From assembly GCA_020633975.1 (NCBI GenBank), contig JACKCR010000003.1, positions 124,001 to 188,000 on the forward strand: a stretch of DNA of 64,000 bases, read 5' to 3'. Source of the stretch: Candidatus Eiseniibacteriota bacterium. GTDB taxonomy: Bacteria; Eisenbacteria; RBG-16-71-46; CAIMUX01. The notes under the pieces were generated by a model. That model saw nothing but the letters and a program-made list of their open reading frames with translations. It was not told the origin of the DNA and searched no databases. Position numbers and translations under genes: made by a program. Shown piece after piece: positions 56,501-64,000 of this stretch. Each line of letters opens with the position of its first letter. Position 1 is the stretch's first letter.

Positions 56501-57106
56501 ATGGAAACCGAGAGCTTGAAAGTGCAGAAGACGTCGTTCCGGGAGCCTCAATTCAATCTCCCAGGTAGACTCGGCGTGGTAACCGAAGAAGAGCGGTTCA
56601 CCGTCGCGTTCGCACAGGCGTACCGAGCAAATGCGACTCAACTCCATCGAAGAAGCAATCGAAACGAAGTCGCTATGGTCCGTGAGATTCCCGTGAATGG
56701 CTACGGCATCGCCGACTTGCTGGCAGTGTCATGGCGGATACTCCCGCCAGGTGACTTGGTCGACGTTGGGGCCTTTGTTCAGGCGGCTGACCCGGTCTCA
56801 AGGGCGTTTGAGTGCAAGCTGAAGGAGTGGCGGCGGGCCATGAGCCAAGCCGCTCGGTACCAATTCTTCGCTGACCAGGCGATCGTCGTTCTACACTGCG
56901 ACGTCGCGCATCGGGCCGTACCCTATCTGACCACGTTCCGAACAATCCGGGTTGGGTTGTGGAGCTTCTGTCCGGAGACTTGGCGAATCCGGACCTACTA
57001 CACTCCGCGTTCGCGACGCCCGCGATCAGAGCGTCACCGCCTTGACGCCGTCAAGACCCTCTTTTCAGCGGATCCCGAATCTCTGCCAGTTCGGAAAAGA
57101 GACTGA
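56501..57106 (+). CDS. Putative PD-(D/E)xK nuclease-fold protein
   Basis: A 201-residue protein of no named family. It shows a nuclease-like core: Asp72 (GYGIADLLAVSW), then Glu104-Cys-Lys106 (RAFECKLKEWRRAMSQAARYQFFAD), followed by a strand (QAIVVLHCDV). Together these fit the D...ExK signature and following helix of the restriction-endonuclease fold. The start is uncertain because ATG at 56501 has no ribosome site; ATG 56678 would cut into the region before Asp72. Its 3' end overlaps the convergent gene by 56 bp. Confidence 0.6.
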   Translation: METESLKVQKTSFREPQFNLPGRLGVVTEEERFTVAFAQAYRANATQLHRRSNRNEVAMVREIPVNGYGIADLLAVSWRILPPGDLVDVGAFVQAADPVSRAFECKLKEWRRAMSQAARYQFFADQAIVVLHCDVAHRAVPYLTTFRTIRVGLWSFCPETWRIRTYYTPRSRRPRSERHRLDAVKTLFSADPESLPVRKRD

Positions 57107-58262
57107 TACCGGCCGACATGGCCTCGATCCGTTCTAGATTCGGCTCGATCTCGTTGACGAAACCACTCGCCCTAATCTGCTCCCACAACCGTCGGGCGCG
57201 TTCCAGAGAACCTCCAAAAGCTGCGAGATCATTGAATACGTCGCCCGATCCGAGCATGCCAGAGAGAGAACTCAGGGCGTCCCACGATTGAACTGCAGCC
57301 TCGGTTCGACTCGGCTCCCGATCGCGATAGTACGCATCCGTTGTCAGTCCGTTCTCCACTTCAGGAACGACCTCCCGATATGCTGCGTACTCAGTTTGAA
57401 GTACGTTGGCGACAAGTGGAGCACTTACGTAGCGGATTCGTGGATACCTTCCTCCAGCCTGTTGTCGAATGTACCTGTCCAGGCAGAACTTCCGCAATCC
57501 AGAGAACCAGCCGCTGGCCGAAGCCTCAGCTCCACATGCCCCCAGTAGCGGGGAGAGTAGGTGAGCATATCCGTTGATGACACGTGCACCGTTGATGGAC
57601 AGCACGTAGTTCGCATACATCCATGCAGAGATGACTTGGGGAGTGTAGAGATCCGATCGGATCTGGCTTCCAGAGCTGTTCGTCTCACTGCTCCCCACAA
57701 TCAGGTAGTATCCATCTGGGGGAGTATCCAGCGCGGTGAGCGTATCCAAAATGTCCAGGAACACTCTTCGGCTCAGCACGGCGTCGCGGTGCAAGGCCAG
57801 AGTCGCAAAGATCGGTGCGTCTCCAAAGTCCGTCGCCACCGACTTCGCCTTTGCAATGAAGTTAATCGCGACGGCGGTGTCGATCGAGTCTGCGTTTCGG
57901 ACGAACACGTTGGGCGCAATCCACTCACGCAGGTTCAAGTCCGCTTGGGTCGCATAGGACCGCCGAAGAGTCTCCTCAACGGCGCCGCCCGAAATCAGAT
58001 CAGCGCGTCGGGGGTATCTAAAGTAGTCCCACTCTTCAAGTGCACCCAGGTTGGGCGATTCATGAGTGGTCAGTTCGGCAGCATAGAATTCGGGGTCGAC
58101 GAGACACTGAACGCCACTCCGAGTGAGTTCATCGATTTGCGGTCGGATTCTCGTGGGCGCGAGGTACCGAGGGCTAAGAACCGCTCCCGCAATTGCACCG
58201 ACGCGGATGCCCTCGAGTAGCTTGTCCCCCGGGCCAAAGCCGTGTTGTGCAAGAATCCTCAT
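57051..58262 (-). CDS. Unknown protein coupled to a Ser/Thr kinase
   Basis: A 403-residue soluble protein without recognised family. It begins with RILAQHGFGPGDKLLEGI and VLSPRYLAPTRI, followed by alternating strands and helices (VQCLVDPEFYAAEL, APIFATLALHRD, YYLIVGSSETNSSG, ARVINGYAHLLSPLLGACGA), a pattern like a (beta/alpha)-barrel. The C-terminal third is helical. Its ATG overlaps the kinase stop codon (58259-58262), so the two are translated together. The island context suggests a host-defence or signalling pair, which is inference. Confidence 0.7.
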   Translation of the reverse strand: MRILAQHGFGPGDKLLEGIRVGAIAGAVLSPRYLAPTRIRPQIDELTRSGVQCLVDPEFYAAELTTHESPNLGALEEWDYFRYPRRADLISGGAVEETLRRSYATQADLNLREWIAPNVFVRNADSIDTAVAINFIAKAKSVATDFGDAPIFATLALHRDAVLSRRVFLDILDTLTALDTPPDGYYLIVGSSETNSSGSQIRSDLYTPQVISAWMYANYVLSINGARVINGYAHLLSPLLGACGAEASASGWFSGLRKFCLDRYIRQQAGGRYPRIRYVSAPLVANVLQTEYAAYREVVPEVENGLTTDAYYRDREPSRTEAAVQSWDALSSLSGMLGSGDVFNDLAAFGGSLERARRLWEQIRASGFVNEIEPNLERIEAMSAGISLFSELAEIRDPLKRGS

Positions 58263-59146
58263 GCTGACACCTCACCAAGGTCCCGTTCCAGAATATCGAG
58301 TTTCGCATATCTGAGCGCTGGCTTCTTCTTCATGCATCGGTCGATGATACGACAGAATCGATGCGAAAGGTCAGGTCGCGCCTCGGCAAGTGGGACCGGG
58401 ACCACTTGCATGATTCTCATCGCGGTCGTATAGAGCGGCTCGGCGACCTTCGGGGCGAAGGGGTGACTCCCTGTGGCTAGTGAGTACACCGTCAATGCCG
58501 CCGCGTAGAGGTCGGTTCGAAAGTCGATTGTATGCTTGTAGTCGGGTAGCAGCAGCTCAGGTGCCATGTAGACAGGCGTGCCTGGTCCACGCCCGCCGTG
58601 CGTCAGCGATGTTCCCTGGAAGTTGAAGGCAATTCCAAGGTCCAGTACTACGAATGGTCGATCCTCGATTCCGGTTGCCATCACGTTCCCAGGCTTAATG
58701 TCCCTGTGGACAAAACCGTGCCTTGCCAGCTCGGCGATTACCTGAACGAGGCAATGGAACAGTTCGTAGAGAGCCTCCGGCGATGGAGGGCTCCAGGCAA
58801 CCAGGGACGCACCGGGCAGTAGCTCCTCGCTGTAGAGTAGGTACTCATGCCCCGCAATGACCTGCAACGAAACAGCGAAGGAGCCAAGACGAACGAGGTA
58901 AGGTGACTTACACACCGAGAGGACCTGGATCTCTCTCCTTGTCCGTGCAACTATCTGCTCTCGCAGTGATTGGTCCCGCCCGTCGGTGGTGGGAGGTATG
59001 AACACCGCCTTGAGCGCTTCGAGACTGCCATCGGCACCGACGAAACGATACACAGCCTTGAACCCACCGGTTGCCAGGTGAACCGGTTCATCCGGACAGC
59101 CCAGGATGCCCTGGATGTCTACGGGATTTGGCACTGGAAACACCAT
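58259..59146 (-). CDS. Hanks-type serine/threonine protein kinase, soluble
   Basis: A 295-residue kinase. ATG at 59146 (GGAG 6 nt upstream) is preferred to the one at 59248. Motifs: glycine loop LATGGFKAVYRF, Lys46 (EALKAVF), Glu72, catalytic loop HRDIKPGN (Asp149, Asn154), metal Asp169 in DLG instead of DFG, and APE (YMAPELL). All catalytic residues are present. There is no membrane segment or PASTA domain, unlike housekeeping kinases. It is co-translated with the unknown protein downstream. The gap 59147-59466 to the divergent hsdM fragment holds no clear gene. Confidence 0.85.
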   Translation of the reverse strand: MVFPVPNPVDIQGILGCPDEPVHLATGGFKAVYRFVGADGSLEALKAVFIPPTTDGRDQSLREQIVARTRREIQVLSVCKSPYLVRLGSFAVSLQVIAGHEYLLYSEELLPGASLVAWSPPSPEALYELFHCLVQVIAELARHGFVHRDIKPGNVMATGIEDRPFVVLDLGIAFNFQGTSLTHGGRGPGTPVYMAPELLLPDYKHTIDFRTDLYAAALTVYSLATGSHPFAPKVAEPLYTTAMRIMQVVPVPLAEARPDLSHRFCRIIDRCMKKKPALRYAKLDILERDLGEVSA

Positions 59147-59466
59147 TGGTCGCTCCGAGATGTAGTTCGTGACTCGGGCATGGAGCCGCGTGATCTGCCG
59201 TCTGAAGGCGGTCTTCTGGATTCTGCTCGTCTCCGGTGGGCTGCGCAATGCTCAAACGGAGCACACGGGCACGCGGGACGGTTCGTCCTTCCTCATCCAA
59301 TGGATCCTTGGAGTCTGGCCAGCTCCCCGACTAGTATCCAGCTGTCTCAGACGCCGACACGCTGGCGACGCTCATGCTGGGAGCCCCACAAGCGCCCCGA
59401 GGGCTGCGCCTGCGAGCGCGGCTTTGGCCCACGATAGGAACTTACTGAGGTGCCATACTCCATCCC

Positions 59467-60351
59467 ATGAACCACTCCGAAATCGTCTCCTTCCTCTGGT
59501 CCACCGCCGACCTCATCCGCGACTCCTTCAAGCGCGGCAAGTACCAGGACGTGATCCTCCCCCTCACCGTCCTCCGCCGGATCGACTGCGTCCTCGCGCC
59601 GACGAAGCCCCAGGTCCTCGAGCGGAACGCGAGCCTCAGGGGCAAGCTCGAGAACCTGGACCCGCAGCTCCGCAAGGCCTCCGGCTTCGCCTTCTACAAC
59701 ACCTCTCAGTACGACTTCGAGCGGCTCCTCGGCGATCCGTCGAACATCGCGGCGAACCTCCGGAACTACATCAATGGGTTCAGCGAGAACATGCGGGAGG
59801 TGATCGAGAGGTTCGATTTCGACAACACGATCACGAAGCTCGAGGCGTCGGATCTCCTCTTCAAGGTGGTGGAGCGGTTCAAGAACGTGGACCTCCACCC
59901 GGACCGGGTCGACAACCCGACGATGGGGACGATCTTCGAGGAGCTGATCCGGAAGTTCAACGAGGCCCTGGACGAGAACCCGGGAGAGCACTTCACGCCC
60001 CGGGACGTCGTCCACCTCATGGTGGACCTCATGCTCGCGGGCGACGAGGACCGGATCTCGGGCCAGGGCGTGATCCGCACGATCTGTGACCCGTGCTGCG
60101 GGTCGGGCGGGATGCTCAGCATCGCGAAGGGCCACATCCAAGGAACGGACGAACGTCCTGGGATCAACCCGAGCGCGGACATCCATCTCTTCGGGCAGGA
60201 AGTGAACCCCGAGACCTTCGCGATCTGCAAATCGGACCTCTACATGAAGTCCGCCGACGGCCGCGACGCGGACAACATCCGCTTCGGCTCCACGCTGCGG
60301 AAGGACCTCTTCACCCACAACTTCGACTACCGCCGCCTCGAAGGACCGTGA
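59467..60351 (+). pseudogene. Truncated type I restriction-modification methyltransferase subunit (HsdM)
   Basis: 294 residues. The HsdM N-terminal helical domain (NHSEIVSFLWSTADLIRDSFKRGKYQDVILPLTVLRRID) and the start of the N6-adenine methylase domain with SAM motif I (CDPCCGSGGML) are intact. The frame stops after NFDYRR, just before the catalytic NPPF motif; about 200 further residues are missing. No hsdS or hsdR is present. The next gene begins 23 nt later on the other strand, so the break coincides with insertion of the NgoMIV-like system. Confidence 0.85.
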
Positions 60352-60374
60352 ACCACGTGGATGGCTTTGTCCCT

Positions 60375-61070
60375 CTAGTCGGTGTGTGCCGCCCTCTGCG
60401 GATGCGGGCAGAGCCCGGCAAGGACGCATTCGCCGCACTTCGGCGCCCGGCCACAAACCGCCCTCCCATGCACGACCATATTCACGTGGAGGTCGAACGC
60501 GATGCCCGTTGGAACAAGACCACGCAGCAGGACGTGAGCCTGGTTGTTCCTGATCCCACTCGGTAGGAGTTGCATCCGCTGGAGGATCCGCAGGCAGTTC
60601 GCATCGATCGGAAACACGTCCCGGCCGAGCGAGTACATCATGACGCAGTATGCGGTCTTTGTTCCGGATCCGAGCCGCTTCGTGAGGAACGTCAGGACCT
60701 CGTCGTCAGGAAGGTCGCCGAGGTGCGTCAAGCTGTATTCTCCGACTTCTTCATGCACCGCGCCGAGTATCCGTTTGATCCTCTTGGACTTGATCCCGGT
60801 CAACCCACCGCTCTCGATCGCCTTGGCGATGGTCGACTCCCGCGCTCGGGCCATCCGTTCCCAGGCAGGGAACCGGCGGCGCAGTGCCTCATAGGCTCGA
60901 GTGAATCCGGCTTCGTTAGTCCTTTGGGTCAGGCAGATGAAAATCAGTTCGTCGAGCGGATCCGCCTTGTTCCCAAGGTTCGGTGTCTGGTACTCGGCCT
61001 TGAGAAGCCGATTCACCGCCAGCAGGGTGCTAGAGATGGAGCGCCGTTTCTCTTCGCCGTCGCCGGTCAC
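60375..61070 (-). CDS. Endonuclease III-like HhH-GPD DNA glycosylase, probable mismatch-repair partner of the adjacent methyltransferase
   Basis: A 231-residue DNA repair enzyme. GTG at 61070 (GGAG 5 nt upstream) lies inside the methyltransferase gene, a 41-bp overlap. The helix-hairpin-helix motif reads LGSGTKTAYCVM with Lys138, and the catalytic Asp156 is in PIDANCL. Four cysteines (206, 212, 215, 221) form a [4Fe-4S] motif spaced 5-2-5, against the usual 6-2-5. Coupling to a cytosine-5 methyltransferase recalls the Mig.Mth glycosylase that repairs T:G mismatches left by deamination of 5-methylcytosine, the job of Vsr elsewhere. The same role here is inference. Confidence 0.82.
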   Translation of the reverse strand: MTGDGEEKRRSISSTLLAVNRLLKAEYQTPNLGNKADPLDELIFICLTQRTNEAGFTRAYEALRRRFPAWERMARARESTIAKAIESGGLTGIKSKRIKRILGAVHEEVGEYSLTHLGDLPDDEVLTFLTKRLGSGTKTAYCVMMYSLGRDVFPIDANCLRILQRMQLLPSGIRNNQAHVLLRGLVPTGIAFDLHVNMVVHGRAVCGRAPKCGECVLAGLCPHPQRAAHTD

Positions 61071-62121
61071 TGCTTCTCCGCTCGTGCGCGAGGATCATCT
61101 TGCGTACGGACTCGGCGATGTGCCGCGCCAGGCCGCACGGGACGGCGTTCCCGATCTGCCTGGCCACTTCGATCTTCGTACCCACGAAGACGAAGTCATC
61201 GGGAAAGGTCTGGAACCTCGCCGCCTCTCGGTGCGTGATCGGCCGGTGAGCTTGTGGGTGAAGGTACCGCCCCTTCTCCGGCTTGAAGAATTCGGTCCGG
61301 ATGGTGAATGAAGGCTTGTCCCACTCGAGGCGACCGAACAAGTCTGTCCCGCCTGACACTTTGTTGATCCAGCACTTGGGGGTAAGGTCCGGACGCTCTC
61401 GATAGAGATCCCATCGGTTCCCTCCGGGAGGGACACACTTGTAGCGCACGATCGACTCCGGCCGAGGATTGCGGCCGATGTGCCAGTTCCGCTCGTCTGG
61501 CTTGAGAGGCAGGTCGCCGATGGCATCCCTTGCCGTCGTCCAGGGCTCCAGATCGCTCCTCGTAGCGAGTGCAATCTGGCCATTCCGACCGTTCGGATCG
61601 TAGTGTGTCTCGGCGGGAAAGACGGGCGGACCGATCCTTGACCCGATGATGATGGCCCGCTTCCGCTTTTGGGGCACGCCGTAGTTCGCCGCGTGGAGCA
61701 CCCGTCCATCGACCTCATACCCCAGAGCCTCGGCCTCCTCACAGATTGCCGCGTACTCGGCCGATTTGAGGATCGGCGGAACATTCTCCATAACGAATAC
61801 CTGTGGCCTGGACTCCCGGACGCATCGTAGGAAGCCCCGCCAGAGCTGGTTGCGGGGATCGTCTGCGAGCCTCAGGCCGAGGTTCGAGAATCCCTGACAT
61901 GGGGGCCCACCAATGACCACGTCGGCTTCTGGGAAAGCCGGGACATCATTGATGTCACTGCATACCCCATGTCCGCCGAAATTGGCGTTGTAGGTGTTGA
62001 TCGAAGGCCCGTCGTTGTCCACCGCCAGGACCGGGTCGAAACCAGCCTGAACGAACCCAACAGTGAACCCCCCGGCACCACTGAAGAGGTCCACTACGGT
62101 GAAAACTCGCTTCTTCGTCAC
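61030..62121 (-). CDS. DNA (cytosine-5-)-methyltransferase
   Basis: A 363-residue type II methyltransferase. GTG at 62121 is the start. Motif I is DLFSGAGGFTVGF, motif IV PPCQGFS with catalytic Cys75, motif VI ENVPP, motif VIII QKRKRAIIIGSR, and motif X GNAVPCGLA near the end. The chain is complete. It is divergent from the NgoMIV-like endonuclease gene and presumably protects the same site, GCCGGC by analogy with NgoMIV. It overlaps the glycosylase gene downstream. Confidence 0.93.
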   Translation of the reverse strand: MTKKRVFTVVDLFSGAGGFTVGFVQAGFDPVLAVDNDGPSINTYNANFGGHGVCSDINDVPAFPEADVVIGGPPCQGFSNLGLRLADDPRNQLWRGFLRCVRESRPQVFVMENVPPILKSAEYAAICEEAEALGYEVDGRVLHAANYGVPQKRKRAIIIGSRIGPPVFPAETHYDPNGRNGQIALATRSDLEPWTTARDAIGDLPLKPDERNWHIGRNPRPESIVRYKCVPPGGNRWDLYRERPDLTPKCWINKVSGGTDLFGRLEWDKPSFTIRTEFFKPEKGRYLHPQAHRPITHREAARFQTFPDDFVFVGTKIEVARQIGNAVPCGLARHIAESVRKMILAHERRSSDRRRRRETALHL

Positions 62122-62237
62122 GCTGAAGAGTCCTTCCCTTGGTTTGAGTCATCAGCCTAGTGGGCGCAAAAGTCGAAGTGCAAGTGTTTTCGCCGTTTAG
62201 AGACGTAGCGACGTCCCAAGCCGCTGGAAGTGGGGTT

Positions 62238-62314
62238 GGCTACAACCGTAGCCGGCGACTCCCTCCATGCATGTGTCCGGCCCGCTCCAACAGGCCCCAC
62301 CATCTGCTGCCGGC
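62238..62314. promoter_or_regulatory. Palindrome and two GCCGGC sites between methyltransferase and endonuclease genes
   Basis: The 293-bp gap 62122-62414 separates the divergent restriction and modification genes and must hold both promoters. It contains GGCTAC-AACC-GTAGCC (62238-62253) overlapping one GCCGGC (62251-62256), and a second GCCGGC at 62309-62314. If GCCGGC is the recognition site, methylation here could tune expression. No controller (C) protein gene is present. Confidence 0.4.
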
Positions 62315-62414
62315 AACTCGTCCGTCGGCTACGATCCGAGTCTGCGACTTGTTGATGAGTCGGGCCCGATCATAGACTCACACGACGACGGACCCCGATC
62401 GATTAGGAGAACGC

Positions 62415-63269
62415 ATGTCGATCCTCGCGAGCCTCAGAGCCGACTACCACCGCGAGCTCTTCGCCGAACTTGTCGCCAGGCGTGAGAGCGGTGCACCCAC
62501 GATGGCCGACGGCAGCAGCCAAACAAGCATTGCTCTCGCGGATGGAATGTGTGGGCGAATTGGATACCCGATGGCCGACAGCGCACCGACCGGCCAACGG
62601 CTGGGATCACAGTTTGGTCAACTGACTTGTAGGTTCATCCAGAGCGCATTTGACCTTCTCGGCCACGTTCGTCCCGGCCCCTGGCGGTACTCGACCGAAC
62701 AGGGAAAGGACGGCATTACCATGTACGAGCAGTACGCACACCTTGCCGAACTACGGCGCGTGATGGAGAGCAATGCCGAGATAAAGGCAATCCTAGGCGA
62801 CTACTACATTACACCGGACATCGTGATCGGGCGCGAACCCTTGGATGACTCTGAGATCAACCGCCATCAGTTGGTTCTGGCGGACGATGACACACTCTGT
62901 TCTCACAGCCCTCTCCGACGCTCAAACGAAGGGTCGAACATGCTCCTTCACGGAAGCGTGTCATGCAAGTGGTCAATACGCAGCGATCGAAGTCAGAACA
63001 GTCGCACGGAGGCCCTGAACTTGATCCGCAACCGCAAGGGCAATACTCCTCATATAGTCGTTGTGACCTTCGAGCCCATGCCCTCTCGAATCGCTTCGAT
63101 CGCGCTGGGAACCGGGGATATCGACTGCACCTACCACGTCGCGCTCTATGAGCTGCTCCAAGCGGCGAAAGGATCACCGTATGAAGATGCCGCGACACTC
63201 CTAGAGGACATGGTTCGAGGTAGACGATTGAGAGATATCAGTGACCTTCCTCTCGATCTCGCGATTTGA
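62415..63269 (+). CDS. NgoMIV-like type II restriction endonuclease
   Basis: A 284-residue endonuclease. ATG at 62415 follows AGGAGA. It resembles the NgoMIV family: Asp135 in YITPDIVIGR, Ser183-x-Lys185 in SVSCKWSIRSDRSQNSRTEAL, and the following RNRKGNTPHIVVVT and SRIASIALGTGDIDC. The D...S-x-K order and spacing fit NgoMIV (Asp140, Ser185, Lys187), a tetrameric enzyme that cuts GCCGGC. Specificity by analogy is likely, not proven. With the divergent methyltransferase it forms an apparently intact system in an otherwise decayed defence cluster. Confidence 0.87.
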   Translation: MSILASLRADYHRELFAELVARRESGAPTMADGSSQTSIALADGMCGRIGYPMADSAPTGQRLGSQFGQLTCRFIQSAFDLLGHVRPGPWRYSTEQGKDGITMYEQYAHLAELRRVMESNAEIKAILGDYYITPDIVIGREPLDDSEINRHQLVLADDDTLCSHSPLRRSNEGSNMLLHGSVSCKWSIRSDRSQNSRTEALNLIRNRKGNTPHIVVVTFEPMPSRIASIALGTGDIDCTYHVALYELLQAAKGSPYEDAATLLEDMVRGRRLRDISDLPLDLAI

Positions 63270-63468
63270 GACTGACCCGCGACCTGAACCAAGGACAACG
63301 CTGCCGAACCGCTGATGGCGACGGAAACACGCCTGTGTCTTGGAACTTCAGCATGTCGCGTGCCAACAATGTTTTCTCCTCATACCGACGCCACCTCCCC
63401 CCCTGTGTCAGGGTAGTTGCCGCCTGGGAGTGTGACATGGCGGAGGAGGGCGGGGAAGAACGAGTGGG

Positions 63469-64000
63469 ATGGAGTACAGCACAGGTTTGAAGGCGCGGAT
63501 GGTACGTCGAATGACGGGACCTGGTCGAATCTTGGATGAGCGCTACACCAGGCTCCTGATGGAGCGGACGGACTTGGATCTCGGGAAGGTCATGTTGCTC
63601 GATCGGATTCAGAAGGGTCTGCCCATCGCGCGGACCGATCATCGCCTCCTGAAGCAAGCAGGCCTAGTGGAGGGTCGATTCCCCAATCTCATCGTCGCCG
63701 GACCCGTGGCAAAGGCCGCGGGAGATGCCGGACGCCACATTCGCGAGCGAGGATTCGACAAGCGCTACTATGTGGACCTTCTTCTAGAGCTGGTCCGTGA
63801 GCATGGACCCGTCGGTCGAGTCGAGATCGACCAAGCCCTGATTCCGAAGCTCCCGGATAGGCTGTCCGACCCTCAGAAGCGTCGTCGAGTCCACAATCTC
63901 CTCCAGGAAATGAGGCGGGCCGGCCAGATCGAGAATTCTGGTACGCGTGCAAGGCCAGCATGGGTTCTCGCCGGTGTCCAGCGAGATGCCGACGTCGAGT
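63469..64000 (+). pseudogene. Chimeric fragment: transposase-like N-terminus joined to the C-terminal part of an AlbA_2-type protein
   Basis: One frame open from ATG 63469 to the window edge. The first 20 residues (MEYSTGLKARMVRRMTGPGR) resemble the start of OrfA-type transposases. From about residue 21 it changes to ILDERYTRLLMERTDLDLGKVMLLD...GFDKRYYVDLLLELV...PQKRRRVHNLLQEMRRAGQI, typical of the C-terminal winged-helix region of AlbA_2 domain ATP-binding proteins, whose N-terminal half is absent. This points to an insertion sequence that deleted part of the gene, leaving a fusion. Whether it is expressed is unknown; the 199-bp gap 63270-63468 shows no gene. Confidence 0.5.

Noticed and set aside
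60349-60351. TGA ending the HsdM fragment considered as a third selenocysteine codon
   Set aside because: The downstream frame has no methyltransferase homology and HsdM has no redox Cys at this position; it is a true truncation.

Overview
The window reads as chromosome from an uncultured, GC-rich Gram-negative bacterium, most likely of the FCB superphylum (Eisenbacteria- or Krumholzibacteria-like; this is inference, no rRNA gene is present). Five secreted proteins end in a FlgD-like Ig or Por-type tail, and outer-membrane proteins, a TolC/HlyD/RND pump and lipoproteins are all present. Many genes have a strong GGAGG ribosome site before ATG, GTG or TTG.

Layout: 0.5-7.2 kb holds a giant propeller histidine kinase with its NarL-type regulator, a c-type-heme chemoreceptor and a ZIP metal transporter. 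7.4-16.1 kb holds a secreted FG-GAP protein, an intergenic repeat cluster, an ADP-forming acyl-CoA synthetase, a ThrE-type exporter, a SYLF protein and an MscS channel. 16.2-20.4 kb holds a DsbA/FrnE-like protein with an in-frame TGA, then a coupled symporter/radical SAM/phosphoesterase operon. 21.4-31.5 kb holds an SGNH esterase-DUF1302-DUF1329 operon, a Ycf48-like protein, an aldehyde dehydrogenase and a methyltransferase. 31.9-38.6 kb is a tripartite efflux operon whose TolC carries an extra substrate-binding domain. 38.7-50.3 kb is mostly secreted or surface proteins, plus two tandem acetyltransferases and a YwiC-like membrane protein.

The most interesting signal is a pair of candidate selenoproteins hidden by in-frame TGA codons. 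One is a DsbA/FrnE-like protein (16224-16949; U-P-W-C, TGA at 16359-16361). The other is an Omp28-like thioredoxin-fold protein (40639-42663, minus strand; U-S-G-C, TGA at 42546-42544). In both, TGA sits exactly where the family has its first redox cysteine, and in both an 8-bp hairpin with its apical loop about 20 nt downstream fits a bacterial SECIS element. Both have signal peptides, so selenium would be used in extracytoplasmic thiol redox chemistry.

From about 51 kb the window looks like an accessory island: a run of four secreted proteins (trypsin-like and papain-like enzymes plus two unknowns), a truncated Mrr gene, a PD-(D/E)xK nuclease, a Ser/Thr kinase overlapping an unknown partner, a truncated hsdM, and an apparently intact NgoMIV-like restriction-modification system whose methyltransferase gene overlaps an endonuclease III-like glycosylase gene. 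The window ends in a chimeric fragment joining a transposase-like N-terminus to an AlbA_2-type C-terminal region.
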